From the NCBI RefSeq assembly GCF_024178315.1, contig NZ_JAMZIK010000173.1:1-38146 (forward strand): a DNA stretch of 38,146 nt. Direction: 5' to 3'. Of this stretch, positions 32,343 to 38,146 are shown one piece after another. The notes under the pieces were generated by a model. The model was given only the letters and a program-made list of their open reading frames with translations, made no database searches and was not told the origin of the DNA. This stretch comes from Siccirubricoccus soli (GTDB taxonomy: Bacteria; Pseudomonadota; Alphaproteobacteria; Acetobacterales; Acetobacteraceae). Made by a program: the position numbers and the translations under genes. Position 1 is the stretch's first letter; each line of letters opens with the position of its first letter.

Positions 32343-32726
32343 TCAGGCCGCTTCGGCAGCGGCAGTGGCGGTGCGGCTGCTGCTCTCGCCACGGGCCGCC
32401 GCGGCCATGTTGGCGCGCAGCTCCTTGAGGAAGGTCTGCCCCGCCGCGGTCTGCTGAACGATGACGCTGCGACGGTCCAGCGGGTCCGTCTTGCGCCGGG
32501 CGAAATCCAGCTCCCCGAGCCGGTCGAGGGCGCGGGTGATGGCGGGCTTGGAGACGCGCAGCTCCGCGGCCAGGCCTCGCACGGTGTGCGGCCCCTCAGT
32601 CAGGTAGACCGTCAGCAGCACGGCGAGCTGACGGGCCGAAAGGTCGGCCCCGTCGCGCCGCACCATGGCCAGGATCGTTTCGCGCAGCACATGCGCCAGC
32701 CCGTGGGCGTCGTCCGAGAGGTTCAT
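32343..32726 (-). CDS. MarR-family transcriptional regulator
   Basis: MarR proteins are winged-helix dimers that usually repress neighbouring genes until an aromatic or other small ligand binds. The 127-residue protein from ATG 32724-32726 contains DGADLSARQLAVLLTVYLTEGPHTVRGLAAELRVSKPAITRALDRLGELDFARRKTDPLDRRSVIVQQT, here summarised as the helix-turn-helix at about 48-77 and the D-x-R-D/R-R-S wing near 87. It keeps the key DxRS wing residues. An AT-rich, structured region (32800-32870) upstream is a likely promoter/operator. Its targets may be itself or the CoA-transferase operon, but a kilobase separates them. Confidence 0.9.
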   Translation of the reverse strand: MNLSDDAHGLAHVLRETILAMVRRDGADLSARQLAVLLTVYLTEGPHTVRGLAAELRVSKPAITRALDRLGELDFARRKTDPLDRRSVIVQQTAAGQTFLKELRANMAAAARGESSSRTATAAAEAA

Positions 32727-33376
32727 GACCGTTCCTGCCTGTCCTTCCTGGATCGCCCCCGGCGGGGGCAAGTATCGAGCATGGATGCAGACGGCATCGT
32801 GTCGCCTGCATTCCATATCAACGTGTATTCCGTAAGAAGACACAACTTATAAGGGTATCTTAAGCGGAATGCGGCCGCTTTCGAGAGGAAATGCCGGAGC
32901 AAACGGTCTTATCGCGAGGGTGTTATCAACTTTCGACCCGAACCTCATTGCGCCGCTCCGTTCGGGGCGGCGGTGTGCCGGGCCAGCGGCGTTGCCGGCG
33001 GCAGCCATGGCCGCCGCTGCCGTCCCTCTCCTTGGCCTTCCGGATGGGCCCCGGGGCGGAGCGCGACTCTGCACCCGCTTCCCGCCGCTTCGGTCAGCAG
33101 GATTGCCGCGGCTTCCCCCGCCGCTTGGTCGCGGTGGCAAGCCGGGCTTGCCTCCGGCCGCGCCGCCGGAATCGCCTCGCATGCGGCCGAGGCAATCCCC
33201 TGGCGCCAACCCTTACGCCCGGTGGCCTGCCGGTCCCGGGCCGGCCGGGGCGCCAGAACACGGGTCCGCACGGCAGAAAGAAGGGGTTACGCCATGGCGC
33301 CTGCCCGTCACGCCGCGTCGCACCCGACCGCCGGTCCTCCCATGCCGGCCGGCGTGAGGGAATGGCGCGGCGGGCG
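32727..33376. other. Intergenic region upstream of the MarR gene
   Basis: The AT-rich segment 32808-32870 contains the palindromes CTTATAAG (about 32846-32853) and CTTAAG, and is the probable MarR promoter/operator region on the minus strand. From about 32870 to 33376 no gene is recognised; open frames there give only low-complexity Arg/Pro/Ala text. Confidence 0.45.
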
Positions 33377-33703
33377 TCAGCCCTCGGCTGCAGCCAGGGC
33401 GAGCCCGGCGGTGAAGCCCCAGCGCCCGGACAGCAGCGCCTCCGGCGCCAGCGCGGCGCTCTGGCGCAGATGCCACAGCCGCTCATACGCCGCGATGAGC
33501 CCCCAGATGTCCTGGCGACGGCGGCGGAGATCCGCCTCCGCGGCCATCGCCTCCTCCCCCACCGCCAGCAGCTTGCCGGCCAGGTCCAGCCTGCCCTCGT
33601 CGCAGGCCCGGTGAACCGCCGCCAGGATCGTATCCGGCAGGCGGCGGCTGCGCCGGGGAAGGTGTGGACGATCGGCTTCGGGGAGCATCGGCTTGGCCTT
33701 CAT
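33377..33703 (-). CDS. Small hypothetical protein, helical
   Basis: I do not recognise the family. From ATG 33701-33703 the 108-residue product starts MKAKPMLPEADRPHLPRRSRR. A predicted all-helical core follows: LPDTILAAVHRACDEGRLDLAGKL, then LAVGEEAMAAEADLRRRRQDIWGLI, then AAYERLWHLRQSAA. The amphipathic spacing and good third-position GC suggest a real gene, despite the lack of motif. No signal peptide or membrane segment is seen. The frame extends to 33844 with unconvincing residues. It is divergent from the aldehyde dehydrogenase gene. Confidence 0.6.
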   Translation of the reverse strand: MKAKPMLPEADRPHLPRRSRRLPDTILAAVHRACDEGRLDLAGKLLAVGEEAMAAEADLRRRRQDIWGLIAAYERLWHLRQSAALAPEALLSGRWGFTAGLALAAAEG

Positions 33704-33918
33704 CCATATCTCCGGACCGGCAGCGAGCCCCGGCCCGGGCGCTGACCACGGGGGCGCGGCCTTGGCGCCCTGCGGCAGCCAGGGGGCAGATCGGCATGGA
33801 TGGGCAAAACCCATGCCATGGAACGCCGGGCCTGAATTCAACATCTTGTGGCATAACGGGGGCCGGCCCCCCTGCCCCTGTAAAGCAGGCCGACACGCGC
33901 ACGCCCCCTTGCCCTGCC

Positions 33919-33951
33919 TTGCAGGTCGTTATATCCGATTGTTTATAACGA
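33919..33951 (+). promoter_or_regulatory. Promoter with overlapping inverted repeat, aldehyde dehydrogenase gene
   Basis: TTGCAG (33919-33924) and TTTATA (33942-33947) are spaced 17 bp, a good sigma-70-type pair. A perfect 8-bp inverted repeat TCGTTATA / TATAACGA (33926-33933 and 33944-33951, spacer 10) overlaps the spacer and the -10 box, just where a repressor would block transcription. The 26-bp dyad would fit a dimeric regulator such as a GntR, MarR or TetR type; which one is unknown. Confidence 0.5.
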
Positions 33952-33970
33952 CGTCGCGCAGGAGGACTCC

Positions 33971-35404
33971 ATGCCCTATCCCCAGCTCCAGCTCTGCATC
34001 GGCGGCGAATGGCGCAGCCGGCCCGGCCGGCCCGTACTGAATCCCCTGGACGACAGCGTGCTGGGCGAGCTGCCGCACGCCACGCCGGACGACCTGGCGG
34101 ATGCGCTGGACGCCGCCATCGCCGGCGGCCGCGCCTGGCGCCGCACCGCCCCCGCTCGCCGGGCCGAGGTGATGCGCCGCGCCGCCGCCCTGCTGCGGGA
34201 GCGCGCCGACGCCATCGCCGAGGCGGTGACGCTGGAACAGGGCAAGCCGCGCGCCGAGGCGCGGGTCGAGGTCCAGCGCGCCGCCGACATCATCGACTGG
34301 GATGCCGAGGAAGGCCGCCGCGCCTATGGCCGCGTCATCCCCGCCGAGCCCGGCATGCGCCACATCGTGCTGCGGGAGCCGATCGGCCTCGTCGCCGGCT
34401 TCGCGCCGTGGAATTTCCCGGTGAGTTCGCCGACGCGGAAGGTGGCCGGGGCACTCGCCGCCGGCTGCCCGATCATTCTCAAGGCCTCGGAGGAGACGCC
34501 GGCCGGCGCGCAGTTCCTTGTGCAGGCCTTCCTCGATGCCGGGCTGCCGGCGGGGGCGCTGAGCCTGGTCTTCGGCGTGCCCGGCGAGATCTCCGAATAC
34601 CTGATTCCACGCCCGGAGGTGCGGCTCGTCACCTTCACCGGCTCGGTGCCGGTGGGCAAGAAGCTCTCGGCCCTGGCCGGGGCGCATATGAAGCCGGTGA
34701 TCATGGAGCTCGGCGGCCATGCCCCGGTCATCGTCTGCGGCGATGCGGATCCGGAGGCGGCGGCGGCCATGTCGGCGCTGGTGAAGTCGCGCAATGCGGG
34801 ACAGGTCTGCGTCTCGCCGACGCGCTTCTTCGTGGAGGATGCGGTGCACGACCGCTTCGCCGCGCGCTTCGGTGAGGCCGCGCGGCAGCTGCGCATCGGC
34901 AATGGGCTCCACCCGGCGGTGGCGATGGGGCCGCTCGCCAATCATCGCCGGGTGGAGGCGATGGAGCGGCTGGTCGCCGATGCCGTCGCCCGCGGCGCGC
35001 GGGTGCTGGCGGGCGGCGAGCGCCAGGGCAATCGCGGCTGCCTCTTCCCGCTGACCGTGCTGGCCGATGTGCCGGAGGATGCGCTGGCGATGCGGGAGGA
35101 GCCCTTCGGCCCGCTGGCGCTGATCAGCCGCACTCGCGGCATCGAGGAGGCGATCGCCCGCGCCAATGCGCTGCCCTACGGCCTCGCCGCCTATGCCTTC
35201 ACCCAATCGGCGCCGAATGTGGACCGGCTGGCGGAGGAGGTGGAGTGCGGCAATCTCTCCATCAACCACCTCGTCGCCTCGGTGCCGGAGACGCCCTTCG
35301 GCGGGGTGAAGGACAGCGGCTATGGGCGGGAGGGCGGCAGCGAAGGGCTGGCCTGCTACACGGTGACGAAGAACGTCTCCCACCGCGTGGCGGGAACGGC
35401 CTGA
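33971..35404 (+). CDS. NAD(P)-dependent aldehyde dehydrogenase (succinate-semialdehyde type)
   Basis: The enzyme oxidises an aldehyde to a carboxylate with NAD(P), here probably succinate semialdehyde or a close relative. The 477-residue protein has the cofactor segment FAPWNFPVSSPTRKVAGALAAGC, FTGSVPVGKKL, the general base Glu246 in MELGGHAP, and the nucleophile Cys280 in NAGQVCVSPTRF. The C-terminal EEPFGPLALI and PFGGVKDSGYGREGG segments are typical of the GabD group. An AGGAGG site lies 6 nt before ATG 33971. A promoter with a strong inverted repeat precedes it. Substrate is a family-based guess. Confidence 0.93.
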   Translation: MPYPQLQLCIGGEWRSRPGRPVLNPLDDSVLGELPHATPDDLADALDAAIAGGRAWRRTAPARRAEVMRRAAALLRERADAIAEAVTLEQGKPRAEARVEVQRAADIIDWDAEEGRRAYGRVIPAEPGMRHIVLREPIGLVAGFAPWNFPVSSPTRKVAGALAAGCPIILKASEETPAGAQFLVQAFLDAGLPAGALSLVFGVPGEISEYLIPRPEVRLVTFTGSVPVGKKLSALAGAHMKPVIMELGGHAPVIVCGDADPEAAAAMSALVKSRNAGQVCVSPTRFFVEDAVHDRFAARFGEAARQLRIGNGLHPAVAMGPLANHRRVEAMERLVADAVARGARVLAGGERQGNRGCLFPLTVLADVPEDALAMREEPFGPLALISRTRGIEEAIARANALPYGLAAYAFTQSAPNVDRLAEEVECGNLSINHLVASVPETPFGGVKDSGYGREGGSEGLACYTVTKNVSHRVAGTA

Positions 35405-35442
35405 TCCCGCTCACGCGCCGCCGCGAAGGCCGGTCCGGGAAG

Positions 35443-35469
35443 CCAAAGGGGGTGGACGCAGCGCGTCCA
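35443..35469 (+). repeat. 3'-end palindromic repeat, copy 2 (CCAAAGGG-n2-TGGACGCAGCGCGTCCA)
   Basis: CCAAAGGG, two bases, then TGGACGCAGCGCGTCCA, begins 38 nt after the aldehyde dehydrogenase stop, in the same sense. It differs from copy 1 by one base in the palindrome (C for T) and by spacer length. The dyad core extends to GGTGGACGC / GCGTCCACC. Confidence 0.75.
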
Positions 35470-35490
35470 CCTCCCATAGGCGGATGGGAT

Positions 35491-35515
35491 CCGGGGAAGA
35501 CAGCGCCTTCCCCGG
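35491..35515. terminator. Bidirectional hairpin between the aldehyde dehydrogenase and recA genes
   Basis: Perfect 9-bp arms CCGGGGAAG / CTTCCCCGG with a 7-nt loop lie 4 bp from the recA stop and 86 bp from the other stop, in a convergent junction. No T-run. Confidence 0.55.
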
Positions 35516-35519
35516 CCGG

Positions 35520-36563
35520 TCACTCGGCGGCCGCGGCGTCCTCGTTCTCCTCGCCGCCCACCAGCATGGCATTGGCGACGACGCCCGCCTGGGCCCGCAC
35601 CTTCTGCTCGATGGCGGCGCCGATCTGCGGGTTGTCCCGCAGGAACTGCTTGGCATTCTCCCGCCCCTGGCCGATCCGCTGGCCCTCGGCGCTGAACCAG
35701 GCCCCGGACTTCTCGACGATGCCGGCCTTCACGCCGAGATCGATGAGCTCGCCGAGCTTCGAGATGCCCTCGCCATACATGATGTCAAAATCGACGACGC
35801 GGAAAGGCGGCGCCATCTTGTTCTTCACCACCTTCACCCGGGTCTGGTTGCCCACCACGCTCTCGCGGTCCTTGATGGCGCCGATGCGGCGGATCTCCAG
35901 GCGGACCGAGGCGTAGAATTTCAGCGCATTGCCGCCCGTGGTCGTCTCCGGGTTGCCGAACATGACGCCGATCTTCAGCCGGATCTGGTTCAGGAAGATC
36001 AGCAGGCAGTTGGAGCGGGAGACGGTGCCGGTCAGCTTGCGCAGCGCCTGGGACATCAGGCGCGCATGCAGGCCGACATGGCTGTCGCCCATCTCGCCCT
36101 CGAGCTCCGCCCGCGGCACCAGCGCCGCGACGCTGTCCACCACCAGCACGTCGATGGCGCCGGAGCGCACCAGCGTGTCGCAGATCTCGAGCGCCTGCTC
36201 GCCCGCATCGGGCTGGCTGATCAGCAGGTTATCGACATCGACGCCGAGCTTCTTGGCATAGCCGGGGTCGAGCGCATGCTCGGCGTCGATGAAGGCGCAG
36301 GTACCGCCCTTCTTCTGCGCCTCGGCGATCGCGTGCAGCGCGAGCGTCGTCTTGCCCGAGCTTTCCGGACCGTAGATCTCGATGATGCGGCCCTTCGGCA
36401 GGCCGCCGATGCCGAGCGCGATGTCGAGGCCGAGGGAGCCGGTCGAGACCACCTCGATCTCGCCATCCTGTGCCTGGCGCGCGCCCATCTTCATGATGGA
36501 ACCCTTGCCGAAGGCCCGCTCGATCTGGCTCAGCGCGGCGTCGAGCGCCTTTCCCTTGTCCAT
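35520..36563 (-). CDS. recA: Recombinase RecA
   Basis: RecA forms filaments on single-stranded DNA, performs homologous pairing and triggers LexA self-cleavage. The 347-residue sequence begins [25 protein letters not shown], has Walker [10 protein letters not shown] (65-73), [18 protein letters not shown], the Walker B-like [22 protein letters not shown], the L2 region [30 protein letters not shown], and an acidic C-terminus ([12 protein letters not shown]). All are canonical. The start at 36561-36563 has a short AAGG directly before it. A near-consensus SOS box lies 116 bp upstream, so DNA-damage control is likely. Confidence 0.98.
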   Translation of the reverse strand: MDKGKALDAALSQIERAFGKGSIMKMGARQAQDGEIEVVSTGSLGLDIALGIGGLPKGRIIEIYGPESSGKTTLALHAIAEAQKKGGTCAFIDAEHALDPGYAKKLGVDVDNLLISQPDAGEQALEICDTLVRSGAIDVLVVDSVAALVPRAELEGEMGDSHVGLHARLMSQALRKLTGTVSRSNCLLIFLNQIRLKIGVMFGNPETTTGGNALKFYASVRLEIRRIGAIKDRESVVGNQTRVKVVKNKMAPPFRVVDFDIMYGEGISKLGELIDLGVKAGIVEKSGAWFSAEGQRIGQGRENAKQFLRDNPQIGAAIEQKVRAQAGVVANAMLVGGEENEDAAAAE

Positions 36564-36610
36564 CCTTGATTATCCCCGCTGTTGCGCGCCACTGCCCCGA
36601 CCCTGACGCG

Positions 36611-36644
36611 GCACAACCGAGACTTGCAGAAGCTCGGGTTGTGT
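36611..36644 (-). other. Hairpin in the recA leader
   Basis: GCACAACC-GAG pairs with CTC-G-GGTTGTGT, with a 10-nt or so loop (about 36611-36644) and one bulge, 48 bp before the recA start and downstream of the SOS box. It would fold in the recA 5' leader; a role in stability or translation is inference. Confidence 0.45.
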
Positions 36645-36678
36645 CGCCGGAACGTTAACACGCAGAGGCTTGGCATTG

Positions 36679-36693
36679 GAACTGTATCGCAAC
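36679..36693 (-). promoter_or_regulatory. Near-consensus alphaproteobacterial SOS (LexA) box of recA
   Basis: On the plus strand GAAC-n7-CAAC; on the minus strand GTTG-n7-GTTC, one base off the alphaproteobacterial consensus GTTC-n7-GTTC. It lies 116 bp upstream of recA, in AT-richer sequence. LexA binding is likely but not certain. Confidence 0.55.
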
Positions 36694-36788
36694 TTATTCC
36701 GCAGCCCCTGCTGCGCTGGACACAATATGCCCTCGGGGCAGGCCGCAGACAAGAACATTAAGTAAACATCGGGTCGCGAGAGCGGATT

Positions 36789-38146
36789 TTATCCGCTCTC
36801 CGCGGCCCCCGCTTCCGCCCTCGCTTCTGCCCTCGCTTCTGCCCCTGGGGCTCCCCCCTGGGCCGCCCCGGGCAGCAGTTCCGCCATCGCCTGCCGCAGC
36901 CCTGCCGGGGCGAAGGGCTTGGCAAGGAAGCGAAACCCCTCCGCCGCCGGCGGGGCGCCGAGCAGGGATTCCGCGTAGCCGGAGAGCAGCAGCACCGGCA
37001 GGCCGGGCCAGAGCTGCCGCAGCCGCCGCGCCAGGACCAGCCCATCCTCCCCCGGCATGGCGACGTCGCTGACCAGCGCCGCCGGCACCAGCCCCGCCGC
37101 CACCGCCTCCAGGGCGGCTTCGGCGCAATCGGCCACCACCACCTCATAACCGGCGCGCTGCAGCAGCCGCTCCCCCAGCTTGGCCAGGGGCGGCTCGTCC
37201 TCCACCAGCAGCACCGGGCCCCGACCCGCCCCGGCTGGCGGCGGCGCGGCGGCCTCGGGCTCCGGCGCGGGCCATTCCGCCGGGGCGTCCTGCCGCGGCA
37301 GGTGGATGCGGAAGCAGGTCCCCTCCCCCACCCGGCTGGTCACGCCGATCTGCCCGCCCGCCTGGGCGACGATGCCCTGCACCGTGGCGAGGCCCAGCCC
37401 GGTGCCGCCCTTCTCCGGCCTTGTGGTGAAGAAGGGCTCGAAGAGGCGGGGCAGGATCTCGGGCGGGATACCGCCGCCGCTGTCGGCCACCTCCAGCACC
37501 GCATAGCGCCCGGGCGGCAGGCCGCCCGCCCCCTCCCCCGCCGCCCGCAGCACCACGGCATGGCCGGTGGCGATCCGCAGCCGCCCGCCCTCCGGCATCG
37601 CCTGGCGGGCATTGGCAACGAGGTTCAGCAGGAGCTGGTCGAGCTGCCCGGGGTCGATCCGCACCCGCCGGCCCGGCTCCTCCAGCGCCAGCTCCAGCGC
37701 GATCCGGCTGCCGAGCAGCCGGCGCAGCAGTGGTGCCAGGCCGAGCAGGGCGGCGTTCAGCTCCAGGATCCGGGGCGCCACCGGCTGCTGCCGGGCGAAG
37801 GCGAGAAGCTGCGCGACGAGGCCCGCGCCGCGCCGCGCCGCCTCCTCCAGCGTGCCGAGATCCCCGGCCTGGCCGGGCTGCAGCCCCGCTTCCCGCAGCG
37901 CCGCCGCGCTGCCCAGGATGATGGCCAGCAGGTTGTTGAAGTCATGCGCGATGCCGCCGGCCATCCGGCCCACCGTCTCGAACCGGTCGGCGGTGGCCAG
38001 CCGCGCCTCCACCCGGCGCTCCGCGGTGCGGTCGGCGATGCGCAGCAGCAGCGCGCCGCCCGCCGCGGGCCAGGGCGTCGCCGTGACGTCCCAGGCGGTG
38101 TCGGCGGCCGCCACCGGATCGGCCGGGGCGGCGGCAAGGGGCGGCG
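36789..38146 (-). CDS. CckA-like hybrid histidine kinase/response regulator, 5' truncated
   Basis: The frame is open to the right edge, so the N-terminus (usually membrane helices and PAS domains) is missing. The visible ~452 residues contain the phosphorylatable His in RFETVGRMAGGIAHDFNNLLAIILG, the ATP-binding N box LLNLVANARQAMPEGG, G boxes ADSGGGIPPEILPRLFEPFF and KGGTGLGLATVQGIV, and a C-terminal receiver (GPVLLVEDEPPLAKLGERLLQ, acceptor Asp in LVSDVAMPGEDGL, Lys in FLAKPFAP). GMAGGIAHDFNNLL-type text plus a fused receiver matches CckA, the alphaproteobacterial cell-cycle kinase, but a CckA paralogue is possible. The tail ends in AEARAEARAEAGAAE, a short repeat. Confidence 0.82.
   Translation of the reverse strand, partial: PPLAAAPADPVAAADTAWDVTATPWPAAGGALLLRIADRTAERRVEARLATADRFETVGRMAGGIAHDFNNLLAIILGSAAALREAGLQPGQAGDLGTLEEAARRGAGLVAQLLAFARQQPVAPRILELNAALLGLAPLLRRLLGSRIALELALEEPGRRVRIDPGQLDQLLLNLVANARQAMPEGGRLRIATGHAVVLRAAGEGAGGLPPGRYAVLEVADSGGGIPPEILPRLFEPFFTTRPEKGGTGLGLATVQGIVAQAGGQIGVTSRVGEGTCFRIHLPRQDAPAEWPAPEPEAAAPPPAGAGRGPVLLVEDEPPLAKLGERLLQRAGYEVVVADCAEAALEAVAAGLVPAALVSDVAMPGEDGLVLARRLRQLWPGLPVLLLSGYAESLLGAPPAAEGFRFLAKPFAPAGLRQAMAELLPGAAQGGAPGAEARAEARAEAGAAESG

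Noticed and set aside
1-38146. tRNA, rRNA, CRISPR arrays, prophage or integrase genes
   Set aside because: No cloverleaf with a T-loop motif, no regular spaced repeats and no phage or integrase motifs were seen on either strand by eye; a tRNA or covariance search was not possible.

Overview
The window is very GC-rich (well above 65 % by eye) and reads as a chromosomal segment of an alphaproteobacterium, most likely an Acetobacteraceae/Roseomonas-like member of the Rhodospirillales. Pointers are the hopanoid genes hpnI-hpnJ-hpnK-hpnL, a short alphaproteobacterial HprK in an hprK-rapZ-EIIA-HPr-ptsI operon, several orphan TctC/Bug periplasmic binding proteins, an alphaproteobacterial aa3 oxidase subunit IV, a CckA-type hybrid kinase beside recA, and a near-match to the alphaproteobacterial SOS box. 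Taxonomy is inferred from gene content, not from a marker alignment.

Layout. Positions 1-1411 (minus strand) hold the start of an unidentified gene, a CDP-alcohol phosphatidyltransferase and a DUF2066-like exported protein, divergent from purM-purN (1545-3343), which is followed by a 52-residue aa3 oxidase subunit IV gene. Positions 3724-6393 hold an orphan TctC protein and a two-gene unit of an exported protein plus a PiuC-type iron dioxygenase. A PEP-CTERM protein (6873-7493) faces the regulatory PTS operon (11653 down to 7630), whose five genes all overlap. Positions 11794-14042 hold a PLP dehydratase, two tandem related micro-ORFs and mlaA. Positions 14119-19318 are a hopanoid side-chain operon, interrupted on the opposite strand by a Phd/VapC toxin-antitoxin pair. 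Two more TctC genes, a two-domain cold-shock protein and an Rrf2-type regulator follow (19347-23352). Positions 23446-27323 couple a molybdenum hydroxylase large subunit to an AbgB-like M20 amidohydrolase, divergent from a PiT phosphate transporter (27497-29125). Then come a DsbA-fold isomerase, a two-subunit CoA-transferase, a gene-poor kilobase, a MarR regulator, a small hypothetical gene, an aldehyde dehydrogenase, recA and a truncated CckA-like kinase at the right edge.

How the genes work together. The PTS operon lacks any membrane permease, so it is probably a phosphorelay sensor rather than a sugar importer. HpnI, HpnJ and HpnK build and modify the glycosylated or cyclitol side chain of bacteriohopanepolyols, HpnL is a membrane partner, and the adjacent divergent MlaA handles outer-membrane phospholipid asymmetry, so this block concerns outer-membrane lipids. 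The TctC proteins, CoA-transferase, MarR regulator, aldehyde dehydrogenase, isomerase and molybdenum hydroxylase suggest a versatile organic-acid/aromatic catabolic lifestyle.

The most unusual signals are small: (i) two tandem micro-ORFs that keep the peptide HWLxYRPERRYM with mostly synonymous differences; (ii) two copies of a roughly 105-130 bp double-hairpin repeat bounded by CTAGAGC and CTGCTCTA; (iii) a second repeat family, CCAAAGGG plus a TGGACGCA/TGCGTCCA palindrome, found 35-38 nt downstream of two different stop codons in the same sense; and (iv) a toxin-antitoxin pair inside the hopanoid operon. No tRNA, rRNA, CRISPR, transposase or phage gene was recognised.
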